This document shows positions 1-7,933 of a stretch of DNA of 64,000 bases, one piece after another. A program made the position numbers and the translations under genes. The notes below the pieces were generated by a model. It was not told the origin of the DNA and did not search any database. It saw only the letters and a program-made list of their open reading frames with translations. Where the stretch lies: contig NZ_CP067124.1 in the NCBI RefSeq assembly GCF_028553725.1, forward strand, positions 2,862,001 to 2,926,000, read 5' to 3'. This DNA is from Paracoccus alcaliphilus. Lineage in GTDB: Bacteria; Pseudomonadota; Alphaproteobacteria; Rhodobacterales; Rhodobacteraceae. The first letter of the stretch is position 1. The number at the start of each line of letters is the position of its first letter.

Positions 1-306
1 GAGACCGATGTCGTGACCGACAATGATGGCAGCGTGGCCGGGCTGCTGGCGAAATATGCTAATTACCTCACCTCGGATGTTGTCAAAATCCGGTACGACA
101 CGGACGAGACGGCCAAGACCCTTGAGCCACAGCTCGTCAAAAAGAACGGGCTGACAACCATAAATGCGGTACTCGGCAAGACTTTCACCGACGAAGCGAG
201 CGCCATCGAATACATGGTCAAGAACAAGGCAGATGTAGCCTTGAGGTTCTTCGAGACCACCGTGGATTGGTCCGTGCCGGACTATATAGCCGATGCCATC
301 CGCTAG
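1..306 (+). CDS. C-terminal part of an OLD-family ATP-dependent nuclease (TOPRIM end), cut by the window edge
   Basis: The reading frame is open from base 1, so only about 101 C-terminal residues are visible. The segment begins with a VTDNDGS stretch; a DxD motif in this setting is typical of the TOPRIM domain of OLD-family nucleases, and the TLEPQLV stretch after it also fits that family. Such proteins join an ABC-type ATPase to a TOPRIM nuclease. The stop overlaps the next gene, a UvrD-like helicase, by 14 bases, which implies translational coupling. An OLD nuclease followed by a UvrD helicase is the arrangement of Gabija (GajA-GajB) antiphage systems, but the ATPase half lies outside the window, so the family assignment is inference. 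The GC content is visibly lower than in the chromosomal half. Confidence 0.6.
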   Translation, partial: ETDVVTDNDGSVAGLLAKYANYLTSDVVKIRYDTDETAKTLEPQLVKKNGLTTINAVLGKTFTDEASAIEYMVKNKADVALRFFETTVDWSVPDYIADAIR

Positions 307-920
307 CCGCATCGTTATAGCCGCCGCCGGCGGCGGCAAGACCACCCGCGTCGTCGATCAGGCGCTAGGTGCTGACACAGGCATTACGGCGCTTGTGACA
401 TACACGCGGAATAATATCCGCGAGATCGGGCTCAAGATGCATGAACGCTCAAGGGCGATCCCTCCGCATGTCGAGGTGATTTCGTGGTACACGTTCCTCT
501 TGCATGAACTGGCCCGCCCCTACCAGTCAGCAATGCACTCCCGCAGGATCGATGGATTTTTTTGGACCGAAGGAAAGTCGGTCATTTATGCGCCGGAGGC
601 CAACACGGCAGCACATTATTTTTCCGATGGCCGCCTAATCTACTCCGATAAAATCTCGAAGTTCATCTGCGCGTGCGACGCCAAATCCGGCGGTTCGGTG
701 ATGCGAAGGTTGCGGCAGCGGTTTGCCCATATCATCATCGACGAAATTCAGGACATGGCGGGCTACGACCTAGATTTGCTGGAGCTGATGCTCAGGTCGA
801 ACGTCAGGGTGACGTTCGTCGGCGATCACCGCCAAGCCACCTTTGCCACCAACAATGCTCCGAAGAACAAGGCTTTCCGAGGCCCGGCTATCATCAATAA
901 GTTCGAAGCATGGAAGAAGG
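293..920 (+). pseudogene. UvrD-like superfamily 1 helicase, 5' part (interrupted by the IS6100 unit)
   Basis: This part encodes the N-terminal helicase core. Motif I is AAAGGGKTT at about residues 10-18, motif II is DEIQD, and motif III is VGDHRQATF. The frame is open to the end of IS6100 and would finish with a few IS-encoded residues. Joining base 920 to base 7302, which removes the IS6100 unit and one copy of the 8-bp duplication, restores one continuous 360-codon frame ending at 7756, so the gene was intact before insertion. Its start overlaps the upstream nuclease gene. At 360 residues it is shorter than what I recall for GajB helicases (about 500), so it may be a distinct small subfamily. 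Confidence 0.75.
913..920. repeat. Left target-site duplication of the IS6100 unit
   Basis: The octamer gaagaagg directly precedes the left IS6100 copy and is repeated directly after the right copy at 7294-7301. An 8-bp duplication is the size expected for IS6-family insertion. Confidence 0.9.
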
Positions 921-1800
921 GGCTCTGTTGCAAAAATCGTGAAGCTTGAGCATGCTTGGCGGAGATTGGACGGACGGAACGATGACGGATTTCAAGTGGC
1001 GCCATTTCCAGGGTGATGTGATCCTGTGGGCGGTGCGCTGGTATTGTCGCTATCCGATCAGCTATCGCGACCTTGAGGAAATGCTGGCGGAACGCGGCAT
1101 TTCGGTCGACCATACGACGATCTATCGCTGGGTCCAGTGCTACGCCCCGGAGATGGAGAAGCGGCTGCGCTGGTTCTGGCGGCGTGGCTTTGATCCGAGC
1201 TGGCGCCTGGATGAAACCTACGTCAAGGTGCGGGGCAAGTGGACCTACCTGTACCGGGCAGTCGACAAGCGGGGCGACACGATCGATTTCTACCTGTCGC
1301 CGACCCGCAGCGCCAAGGCAGCGAAGCGGTTCCTGGGCAAGGCCCTGCGAGGCCTGAAGCACTGGGAAAAGCCTGCCACGCTCAATACCGACAAAGCGCC
1401 GAGCTATGGTGCAGCGATCACCGAATTGAAGCGCGAAGGAAAGCTGGACCGGGAGACGGCCCACCGGCAGGTGAAGTATCTCAATAACGTGATCGAGGCC
1501 GATCACGGAAAGCTCAAGATACTGATCAAGCCGGTGCGCGGTTTCAAATCGATCCCCACGGCCTATGCCACGATCAAGGGATTCGAAGTCATGCGAGCCC
1601 TGCGCAAAGGACAGGCTCGCCCCTGGTGCCTGCAGCCCGGCATCAGGGGCGAGGTGCGCCTTGTGGAGAGAGCTTTTGGCATTGGGCCCTCGGCGCTGAC
1701 GGAGGCCATGGGCATGCTCAACCACCATTTCGCAGCAGCCGCCTGATCGGCGCAGAGCGACAGCCTACCTCTGACTGCCGCCAATCTTTGCAACAGAGCC
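921..1800 (+). mobile_element. IS6100: IS6100, left copy (880 bp)
   Basis: The element begins ggctctgttgcaaa and ends with the inverted complement tttgcaacagagcc, giving 14-bp terminal inverted repeats. Its length of 880 bp matches IS6100. It encodes one intact transposase and is in the same orientation as the right copy. On its right side it abuts a 152-bp Tn402 IRt fragment, as in In4-type integrons. Confidence 0.95.
982..1746 (+). CDS. tnpA: IS6100 transposase (IS6 family, DDE)
   Basis: A 254-residue transposase that carries out replicative cointegrate formation. The catalytic DDE triad is visible in LDETYVKV, NTDKAPSY and NVIEADHG, and a helix-turn-helix region (the YRDLEEML segment onward) lies near the N-terminus. 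I chose the ATG at 982 because MTDFKWRHF is the usual IS6100 start; an upstream in-frame start would add 12 residues. The product appears identical to that of the right copy, so both are potentially active. Confidence 0.95.
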   Translation: MTDFKWRHFQGDVILWAVRWYCRYPISYRDLEEMLAERGISVDHTTIYRWVQCYAPEMEKRLRWFWRRGFDPSWRLDETYVKVRGKWTYLYRAVDKRGDTIDFYLSPTRSAKAAKRFLGKALRGLKHWEKPATLNTDKAPSYGAAITELKREGKLDRETAHRQVKYLNNVIEADHGKLKILIKPVRGFKSIPTAYATIKGFEVMRALRKGQARPWCLQPGIRGEVRLVERAFGIGPSALTEAMGMLNHHFAAAA

Positions 1801-1952
1801 TCCGTCGCCATGCTCACCTCGCTTTGGTGCACACGAGTATTGAGCATAGTCGAGATTGGTGCAGATCACTTCTGATATTGAACTGTCAGGAGCTGGCTGC
1901 ACAACAGCCATTACGCCCAATCAACTGGTGCAGTCGTCTTCTGAAAATGACA
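1801..1952 (+). repeat. Tn402-type IRt end fragment (152 bp) next to IS6100
   Basis: The segment runs from the right edge of IS6100 to a 25-bp terminal repeat at 1928-1952, whose complement begins tgtcattttcagaagacg. That is the IRt end of Tn402-like class 1 integrons. A 152-bp IRt fragment beside IS6100 is the arrangement I recall from In4. The outer end faces right, toward a second integron end. Confidence 0.8.
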
Positions 1953-1994
1953 TGCAGGGCGTGTCGCAAAACTTAGGACTTATGCGACGCTTAC
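1953..1994. other. 42-bp spacer between two integron ends, with a resolvase-site-like palindrome
   Basis: This short spacer separates IRt (left) from IRi (right). Positions 1963-1988 form an interrupted inverted repeat with gtcgca and tgcgac arms, the size and shape of a serine-resolvase binding site. Tn402-family elements are known to insert preferentially in res sites, so this is probably a scrap of a res region. No resolvase gene remains beside it. Confidence 0.5.
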
Positions 1995-2019
1995 TGTCGT
2001 TTTCAGAAGACGGCTGCAC
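1995..2019. repeat. IRi, outer inverted repeat of the class 1 integron 5' conserved segment
   Basis: A 25-bp repeat beginning tgtcgttttcagaagacg, identical in layout to the IRi end of class 1 integrons. It marks the left edge of the 5' conserved segment. The remainder of that segment, 2020-2196, holds no gene and leads into the 3' end of intI1. Confidence 0.9.
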
Positions 2020-2196
2020 TGAACGTCAGAAGCCGACTGCACTATAGCAGCGGAGGGGTTGGATCCATCAGGCAACGACGGGCTGCTGCCGGCCATCAGC
2101 GGACGCAGGGAGGACTTTCCGCAACCGGCCGTTCGATGCGGCACCGATGGCCTTCGCGCAGGGGTAGTGAATCCGCCAGGATTGACTTGCGCTGCC

Positions 2197-3210
2197 CTAC
2201 CTCTCACTAGTGAGGGGCGGCAGCGCATCAAGCGGTGAGCGCACTCCGGCACCGCCAACTTTCAGCACATGCGTGTAAATCATCGTCGTAGAGACGTCGG
2301 AATGGCCGAGCAGATCCTGCACGGTTCGAATGTCGTAACCGCTGCGGAGCAAGGCCGTCGCGAACGAGTGGCGGAGGGTGTGCGGTGTGGCGGGCTTCGT
2401 GATGCCTGCTTGTTCTACGGCACGTTTGAAGGCGCGCTGAAAGGTCTGGTCATACATGTGATGGCGACGCACGACACCGCTCCGTGGATCGGTCGAATGC
2501 GTGTGCTGCGCAAAAACCCAGAACCACGGCCAGGAATGCCCGGCGCGCGGATACTTCCGCTCAAGGGCGTCGGGAAGCGCAACGCCGCTGCGGCCCTCGG
2601 CCTGGTCCTTCAGCCACCATGCCCGTGCACGCGACAGCTGCTCGCGCAGGCTGGGTGCCAAGCTCTCGGGTAACATCAAGGCCCGATCCTTGGAGCCCTT
2701 GCCCTCCCGCACGATGATCGTGCCGTGATCGAAATCCAGATCCTTGACCCGCAGTTGCAAACCCTCACTGATCCGCATGCCCGTTCCATACAGAAGCTGG
2801 GCGAACAAACGATGCTCGCCTTCCAGAAAACCGAGGATGCGAACCACTTCATCCGGGGTCAGCACCACCGGCAAGCGCCGCGACGGCCGAGGTCTTCCGA
2901 TCTCCTGAAGCCAGGGCAGATCCGTGCACAGCACCTTGCCGTAGAAGAACAGCAAGGCCGCCAATGCCTGACGATGCGTGGAGACCGAAACCTTGCGCTC
3001 GTTCGCCAGCCAGGACAGAAATGCCTCGACTTCGCTGCTGCCCAAGGTTGCCGGGTGACGCACACCGTGGAAACGGATGAAGGCACGAACCCAGTGGACA
3101 TAAGCCTGTTCGGTTCGTAAGCTGTAATGCAAGTAGCGTATGCGCTCACGCAACTGGTCCAGAACCTTGACCGAACGCAGCGGTGGTAACGGCGCAGTGG
3201 CGGTTTTCAT
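2197..3210 (-). CDS. intI1: Class 1 integron integrase IntI1
   Basis: A full-length 337-residue tyrosine recombinase that inserts and excises gene cassettes at attI1 and attC. The catalytic core is visible: GTGMRISE (Arg), HTLRHSFAT (H-x-x-R) and the TMIYTH nucleophile tyrosine. The IntI-specific extra segment lies between the conserved boxes ([11 protein letters not shown] region). It reads away from the cassette array, and the cassette promoter Pc lies inside its coding sequence on the opposite strand. The frame is intact, so it is probably active. Confidence 0.97.
3095..3123 (+). promoter_or_regulatory. Pc cassette promoter, weak variant (PcW)
   Basis: The -35 box tggaca and -10 box taagct are separated by 17 bases, inside intI1 on the opposite strand. 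This pair is the known weak Pc version. It should drive aadA2. Confidence 0.88.
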
Positions 3211-3213
3211 GGC

Positions 3214-3239
3214 TTGTTATGACTGTTTTTTTGTACAGT
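3214..3239 (+). promoter_or_regulatory. P2 promoter position, inactive (14-bp spacer)
   Basis: The ttgtta and tacagt boxes are present but only 14 bases apart. Active P2 has a three-G insertion that makes the spacer 17, and that insertion is absent here. Confidence 0.8.
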
Positions 3240-3288
3240 CTATGCCTCGGGCATCCAAGCAGCAAGCGCGTTACGCCGTGGGTCGATG

Positions 3289-3353
3289 TTTGATGTTATG
3301 GAGCAGCAACGATGTTACGCAGCAGGGCAGTCGCCCTAAAACAAAGTTAGACA
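3289..3353 (+). other. attI1: attI1 recombination site
   Basis: The region between intI1 and the first cassette ends in the crossover core gttagac at 3346-3352. The outer limits are set by the known attI1 length of about 65 bp. Confidence 0.85.
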
Positions 3354-3355
3354 TC

Positions 3356-4147
3356 ATGAGGGAAGCGGTGACCATCGAAATTTCGAACCAACTATCAGAG
3401 GTGCTAAGCGTCATTGAGCGCCATCTGGAATCAACGTTGCTGGCCGTGCATTTGTACGGCTCCGCAGTGGATGGCGGCCTGAAGCCATACAGCGATATTG
3501 ATTTGTTGGTTACTGTGGCCGTAAAGCTTGATGAAACGACGCGGCGAGCATTGCTCAATGATCTTATGGAGGCTTCGGCTTTCCCTGGCGAGAGCGAGAC
3601 GCTCCGCGCTATAGAAGTCACCCTTGTCGTGCATGACGACATCATCCCGTGGCGTTATCCGGCTAAGCGCGAGCTGCAATTTGGAGAATGGCAGCGCAAT
3701 GACATTCTTGCGGGTATCTTCGAGCCAGCCATGATCGACATTGATCTAGCTATCCTGCTTACAAAAGCAAGAGAACATAGCGTTGCCTTGGTAGGTCCGG
3801 CAGCGGAGGAATTCTTTGACCCGGTTCCTGAACAGGATCTATTCGAGGCGCTGAGGGAAACCTTGAAGCTATGGAACTCGCAGCCCGACTGGGCCGGCGA
3901 TGAGCGAAATGTAGTGCTTACGTTGTCCCGCATTTGGTACAGCGCAATAACCGGCAAAATCGCGCCGAAGGATGTCGCTGCCGACTGGGCAATAAAACGC
4001 CTACCTGCCCAGTATCAGCCCGTCTTACTTGAAGCTAAGCAAGCTTATCTGGGACAAAAAGAAGATCACTTGGCCTCACGCGCAGATCACTTGGAAGAAT
4101 TTATTCGCTTTGTGAAAGGCGAGATCATCAAGTCAGTTGGTAAATGA
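3356..4147 (+). CDS. aadA2: Aminoglycoside (3'')(9) adenylyltransferase, AadA2 type (streptomycin/spectinomycin resistance)
   Basis: Transfers AMP to streptomycin and spectinomycin in the cytoplasm. The 263-residue product has the nucleotidyltransferase motif GSAVDGGLKPYSDIDLLV, and its sequence matches AadA2 rather than AadA1 (for example VTIEISNQLSEVL and the C-terminus IIKSVGK). The frame is also open upstream, but ATG 3356 directly follows the attI1 core, the normal cassette position. It is the only cassette in the array and is expressed from Pc, here a weak version. The four-residue N-terminal variation (MREA) is common among aadA cassettes. Confidence 0.95.
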   Translation: MREAVTIEISNQLSEVLSVIERHLESTLLAVHLYGSAVDGGLKPYSDIDLLVTVAVKLDETTRRALLNDLMEASAFPGESETLRAIEVTLVVHDDIIPWRYPAKRELQFGEWQRNDILAGIFEPAMIDIDLAILLTKAREHSVALVGPAAEEFFDPVPEQDLFEALRETLKLWNSQPDWAGDERNVVLTLSRIWYSAITGKIAPKDVAADWAIKRLPAQYQPVLLEAKQAYLGQKEDHLASRADHLEEFIRFVKGEIIKSVGK

Positions 4148-4148
4148 T

Positions 4149-4207
4149 GTCTAACAATTCGTTCAAGCCGACCGCGCTACGCGCGGCGGCTTAACTCCGG
4201 CGTTAGA
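4149..4207 (+). other. attC site of the aadA2 cassette
   Basis: The roughly 60-bp site runs from gtctaac to cgttaga and contains the inner inverted repeat accgcgctacgcgcggcgg. It lies just after the aadA2 stop. Confidence 0.85.
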
Positions 4208-4310
4208 TGCACTAAGCACATAATTGCTCACAGCCAAACTATCAGGTCAAGTCTGCTTTTATTATTTTTAAGCGTGCATAATAAGCCCTACACAAATTGG
4301 GAGATATATC

Positions 4311-4658
4311 ATGAAAGGCTGGCTTTTTCTTGTTATCGCAATAGTTGGCGAAGTAATCGCAACATCCGCATTAAAATCTAGCGAGGGCTTTACTAAGCTT
4401 GCCCCTTCCGCCGTTGTCATAATCGGTTATGGCATCGCATTTTATTTTCTTTCTCTGGTTCTGAAATCCATCCCTGTCGGTGTTGCTTATGCAGTCTGGT
4501 CGGGACTCGGCGTCGTCATAATTACAGCCATTGCCTGGTTGCTTCATGGGCAAAAGCTTGATGCGTGGGGCTTTGTAGGTATGGGGCTCATAATTGCTGC
4601 CTTTTTGCTCGCCCGATCCCCATCGTGGAAGTCGCTGCGGAGGCCGACGCCATGGTGA
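4311..4658 (+). CDS. qacEdelta1: QacEdelta1, truncated small multidrug-resistance efflux protein
   Basis: A four-helix inner-membrane SMR-type proton antiporter for quaternary ammonium compounds. The 115-residue product starts [19 protein letters not shown], with the family glutamate (GEV) in helix 1. The last part of helix 4 is replaced by [13 protein letters not shown], the hallmark of the 3' conserved segment version, which confers reduced resistance. It overlaps sul1 by 7 bases. Confidence 0.97.
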   Translation: MKGWLFLVIAIVGEVIATSALKSSEGFTKLAPSAVVIIGYGIAFYFLSLVLKSIPVGVAYAVWSGLGVVIITAIAWLLHGQKLDAWGFVGMGLIIAAFLLARSPSWKSLRRPTPW

Positions 4659-5491
4659 CGGTGTTCGGCATTCTGAATCTCACCGAGGACTCCTTCTTCG
4701 ATGAGAGCCGGCGGCTAGACCCCGCCGGCGCTGTCACCGCGGCGATCGAAATGCTGCGAGTCGGATCAGACGTCGTGGATGTCGGACCGGCCGCCAGCCA
4801 TCCGGACGCGAGGCCTGTATCGCCGGCCGATGAGATCAGACGTATTGCGCCGCTCTTAGACGCCCTGTCCGATCAGATGCACCGTGTTTCAATCGACAGC
4901 TTCCAACCGGAAACCCAGCGCTATGCGCTCAAGCGCGGCGTGGGCTACCTGAACGATATCCAAGGATTTCCTGACCCTGCGCTCTATCCCGATATTGCTG
5001 AGGCGGACTGCAGGCTGGTGGTTATGCACTCAGCGCAGCGGGATGGCATCGCCACCCGCACCGGTCACCTTCGACCCGAAGACGCGCTCGACGAGATTGT
5101 GCGGTTCTTCGAGGCGCGGGTTTCCGCCTTGCGACGGAGCGGGGTCGCTGCCGACCGGCTCATCCTCGATCCGGGGATGGGATTTTTCTTGAGCCCCGCA
5201 CCGGAAACATCGCTGCACGTGCTGTCGAACCTTCAAAAGCTGAAGTCGGCGTTGGGGCTTCCGCTATTGGTCTCGGTGTCGCGGAAATCCTTCTTGGGCG
5301 CCACCGTTGGCCTTCCTGTAAAGGATCTGGGTCCAGCGAGCCTTGCGGCGGAACTTCACGCGATCGGCAATGGCGCTGACTACGTCCGCACCCACGCGCC
5401 TGGAGATCTGCGAAGCGCAATCACCTTCTCGGAAACCCTCGCGAAATTTCGCAGTCGCGACGCCAGAGACCGAGGGTTAGATCATGCCTAG
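4652..5491 (+). CDS. sul1: Sulfonamide-insensitive dihydropteroate synthase Sul1
   Basis: Condenses p-aminobenzoate with the pterin pyrophosphate in folate synthesis while excluding sulfonamides. The 279-residue product starts [15 protein letters not shown] and shows DHPS motifs ([38 protein letters not shown]). I chose ATG 4652 from the known Sul1 start; the frame also extends upstream into qacEdelta1. It is part of the integron 3' conserved segment and appears full length. Confidence 0.97.
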   Translation: MVTVFGILNLTEDSFFDESRRLDPAGAVTAAIEMLRVGSDVVDVGPAASHPDARPVSPADEIRRIAPLLDALSDQMHRVSIDSFQPETQRYALKRGVGYLNDIQGFPDPALYPDIAEADCRLVVMHSAQRDGIATRTGHLRPEDALDEIVRFFEARVSALRRSGVAADRLILDPGMGFFLSPAPETSLHVLSNLQKLKSALGLPLLVSVSRKSFLGATVGLPVKDLGPASLAAELHAIGNGADYVRTHAPGDLRSAITFSETLAKFRSRDARDRGLDHA

Positions 5492-5618
5492 CATTCACCT
5501 TCCGGCCGCCCGCTAGCGGACCCTGGTCAGGTTCCGCGAAGGTGGGCGCAGACATGCTGGGCTCGTCAGGATCAAACTGCACTATGAGGCGGCGGTTCAT
5601 ACCGCGCCAGGGGAGCGA

Positions 5619-6119
5619 ATGGACAGCGAGGAGCCTCCGAACGTTCGGGTCGCCTGCTCGGGTGATATCGACGAGGTTGTGCGGCTGATGCACGACGCTG
5701 CGGCGTGGATGTCCGCCAAGGGAACGCCCGCCTGGGACGTCGCGCGGATCGACCGGACATTCGCGGAGACCTTCGTCCTGAGATCCGAGCTCCTAGTCGC
5801 GAGTTGCAGCGACGGCATCGTCGGCTGTTGCACCTTGTCGGCCGAGGATCCCGAGTTCTGGCCCGACGCCCTCAAGGGGGAGGCCGCATATCTGCACAAG
5901 CTCGCGGTGCGACGGACACATGCGGGCCGGGGTGTCAGCTCCGCGCTGATCGAGGCTTGCCGCCATGCCGCGCGAACGCAGGGGTGCGCCAAGCTGCGGC
6001 TCGACTGCCACCCGAACCTGCGTGGCCTATACGAGCGGCTCGGATTCACCCACGTCGACACTTTCAATCCCGGCTGGGATCCAACCTTCATCGCAGAACG
6101 CCTAGAACTCGAAATCTAA
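5619..6119 (+). CDS. Orf5 GNAT-family acetyltransferase of the integron 3' conserved segment
   Basis: A 166-residue protein with a GNAT fold; the acetyl-CoA-binding segment is LAVRRTHAGRGVSSALIEA and the late motif is LYERLGF. It is the standard orf5 that follows sul1 in class 1 integrons. Its substrate is unknown. Its presence shows that the 3' conserved segment extends well past sul1, as in In4. Confidence 0.92.
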   Translation: MDSEEPPNVRVACSGDIDEVVRLMHDAAAWMSAKGTPAWDVARIDRTFAETFVLRSELLVASCSDGIVGCCTLSAEDPEFWPDALKGEAAYLHKLAVRRTHAGRGVSSALIEACRHAARTQGCAKLRLDCHPNLRGLYERLGFTHVDTFNPGWDPTFIAERLELEI

Positions 6120-6413
6120 CGTCCGTTCGGGCATCGAGGTCCATGTCGGGGTGGGACGGGCCCGTGGCTTCAAGATCACTTGCAGTCCGACCGCGATGTC
6201 TTGGTTGCGCGAGAGGTTGTCGATATCCTCCACTTCCATCATCAACCCTGGATAATGCCGCCGCCGTCATCGCCGCCGACGCCCGTGCCGGGCTTTTCGG
6301 GCCTGTCAGGCTTGCTCGGCCTTCAGCCTGCCTGGGCGAGATCTCCGGCGGACGGATTAACGGCGGAGCTTCGCCGCCTTTCGTGCGTGTGAAGGCCGAA
6401 GATAGTTCTCTCA
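6120..6413 (+). other. End of the 3' conserved segment; no intact gene
   Basis: These 294 bases between orf5 and the right IS6100 copy contain only fragmentary frames. The position corresponds to the partial orf6 region of In4-type integrons, cut by IS6100. Nothing else is recognisable. Confidence 0.6.
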
Positions 6414-7293
6414 GGCTCTGTTGCAAAAATCGTGAAGCTTGAGCATGCTTGGCGGAGATTGGACGGACGGAACGATGACGGATTTCAAGTGGCGCCATTT
6501 CCAGGGTGATGTGATCCTGTGGGCGGTGCGCTGGTATTGTCGCTATCCGATCAGCTATCGCGACCTTGAGGAAATGCTGGCGGAACGCGGCATTTCGGTC
6601 GACCATACGACGATCTATCGCTGGGTCCAGTGCTACGCCCCGGAGATGGAGAAGCGGCTGCGCTGGTTCTGGCGGCGTGGCTTTGATCCGAGCTGGCGCC
6701 TGGATGAAACCTACGTCAAGGTGCGGGGCAAGTGGACCTACCTGTACCGGGCAGTCGACAAGCGGGGCGACACGATCGATTTCTACCTGTCGCCGACCCG
6801 CAGCGCCAAGGCAGCGAAGCGGTTCCTGGGCAAGGCCCTGCGAGGCCTGAAGCACTGGGAAAAGCCTGCCACGCTCAATACCGACAAAGCGCCGAGCTAT
6901 GGTGCAGCGATCACCGAATTGAAGCGCGAAGGAAAGCTGGACCGGGAGACGGCCCACCGGCAGGTGAAGTATCTCAATAACGTGATCGAGGCCGATCACG
7001 GAAAGCTCAAGATACTGATCAAGCCGGTGCGCGGTTTCAAATCGATCCCCACGGCCTATGCCACGATCAAGGGATTCGAAGTCATGCGAGCCCTGCGCAA
7101 AGGACAGGCTCGCCCCTGGTGCCTGCAGCCCGGCATCAGGGGCGAGGTGCGCCTTGTGGAGAGAGCTTTTGGCATTGGGCCCTCGGCGCTGACGGAGGCC
7201 ATGGGCATGCTCAACCACCATTTCGCAGCAGCCGCCTGATCGGCGCAGAGCGACAGCCTACCTCTGACTGCCGCCAATCTTTGCAACAGAGCC
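6414..7293 (+). mobile_element. IS6100: IS6100, right copy (880 bp)
   Basis: Same ends and orientation as the left copy, and the encoded transposase appears identical. Its left edge truncates the integron 3' conserved segment; its right edge abuts the helicase gene, with the duplicated octamer at 7294-7301. Confidence 0.95.
6475..7239 (+). CDS. tnpA: IS6100 transposase, second copy
   Basis: A 254-residue DDE transposase whose sequence appears identical to the product of 982-1746, with the same start (MTDFKWRHF) and catalytic motifs. Two identical direct copies 5.5 kb apart allow loss of the integron by homologous recombination, which would leave a single IS6100 in the helicase gene. Confidence 0.95.
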   Translation: MTDFKWRHFQGDVILWAVRWYCRYPISYRDLEEMLAERGISVDHTTIYRWVQCYAPEMEKRLRWFWRRGFDPSWRLDETYVKVRGKWTYLYRAVDKRGDTIDFYLSPTRSAKAAKRFLGKALRGLKHWEKPATLNTDKAPSYGAAITELKREGKLDRETAHRQVKYLNNVIEADHGKLKILIKPVRGFKSIPTAYATIKGFEVMRALRKGQARPWCLQPGIRGEVRLVERAFGIGPSALTEAMGMLNHHFAAAA

Positions 7294-7301
7294 GAAGAAG
7301 G
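7294..7301. repeat. Right target-site duplication of the IS6100 unit
   Basis: The octamer gaagaagg matches 913-920 exactly. Confidence 0.9.
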
Positions 7302-7756
7302 CAGGACTAGTCTCGATTGACTACGAGAGCGAAACTTACCGCTGCAATCAGGCGCTTGCTAATCTTGGCGACAGCTTCTTCCCGAACGAGCCGAAAACGA
7401 AATCACTCAATGGCACGATCACAGGACACGACGGCGTGTTCCTCGTCAAAAGTGCCGACGTGGACGCCTACATGCATCAGTTCGCGCCGCAGGCTCTACG
7501 CTACTCCGCAGCAACGAACTGCGAGCTTCCCGGAGTCATGAATTTTGGAGAATCGAAAGGGCTCACGTTCGACCGCGTCATGATCTACCCGCACGGACTT
7601 GCTAAGAAATGGCTGAAAACCGGAGACCTCACTCATGTAGCTAAGTCGGTGGCGAAGATGTATGTTGCATCAACACGCGCGCGGTATAGTGTCGCGTTTG
7701 TCTATGACGGCGCGACCTGTGCTATCCCCGCCACTCGGTGGATGGCAGTCGTCTGA
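7302..7756 (+). pseudogene. UvrD-like helicase, 3' part (after the IS6100 unit)
   Basis: In frame with the 5' part once the insertion is removed. It encodes the C-terminal helicase half: GESKGLTFDRVMIYP (motif V-like) and YVASTRARYSVAFVYD (motif VI, with the conserved TRAR arginines). The stop TGA at 7754-7756 overlaps the ATG of the next gene by one base (tgatg). As it stands no start signal is evident, so the fragment is probably silent unless IS6100 supplies transcription and an internal ATG at about 7436 is used. Confidence 0.75.
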
Positions 7757-7913
7757 TGGGCAACATCAAAACCAACTCAGCACCTAAAATCGCCTGTATC
7801 GGCTGGGGTTCGCTCATATGGGAGCCGCGTGATTTGCCTATAATTGGCGATTGGCATTCTAACGGGCCTAGCCTTCCGGTGGAGTTTGCTCGGCAATCCT
7901 CCGCAGATCATAT
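7756..7913 (+). pseudogene. Gamma-glutamylcyclotransferase-like protein, 5' part (interrupted by IS66 element)
   Basis: This part encodes 52 complete residues plus two bases, including IACIGWGSLIWEPRDLPI, which resembles the N-terminal GSL motif of the GGCT/ChaC fold, and LPVEFARQSS. The frame stops two codons' worth of bases into the IS66 element. Joining base 7913 to 10448 restores a 192-residue protein. The one-base overlap with the helicase stop shows it is the third gene of the operon. The enzymatic role is unknown; GGCT-like folds act on gamma-glutamyl amines or glutathione in some families. Confidence 0.6.
7906..7913. repeat. Left target-site duplication of the IS66-family element
   Basis: The octamer gatcatat lies directly before the element and again at 10440-10447. 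Eight bases is the IS66-family duplication length. Confidence 0.9.
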
Positions 7914-7933
7914 GTAAGCGCGACGTTGCGGCC

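Larger units (their letters stand above)
921..7293 (+). mobile_element. IS6100-bounded pseudo-compound transposon carrying a class 1 integron
   Basis: Two IS6100 copies in the same orientation bound an In4-like integron segment with intI1, aadA2, qacEdelta1, sul1 and orf5. The 8-bp duplication lies only at the outermost ends. IS6-family elements move by cointegrate formation. The simplest history is therefore a first IS6100 insertion in the helicase gene, followed by addition of a translocatable unit (integron plus a second IS6100) at that copy. The order of events is inference. The structure, ends and duplication are seen directly. Confidence 0.9.

Noticed and set aside
826..1728. Long open frames antisense to IS6100 (and the same in the second copy)
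   Set aside because: They mirror the transposase gene in a GC-rich sequence, have low-complexity composition and no domain.
1856..2047. Short frame across the IRt-IRi junction
   Set aside because: It spans two transposon ends and has no ribosome binding site or similarity.
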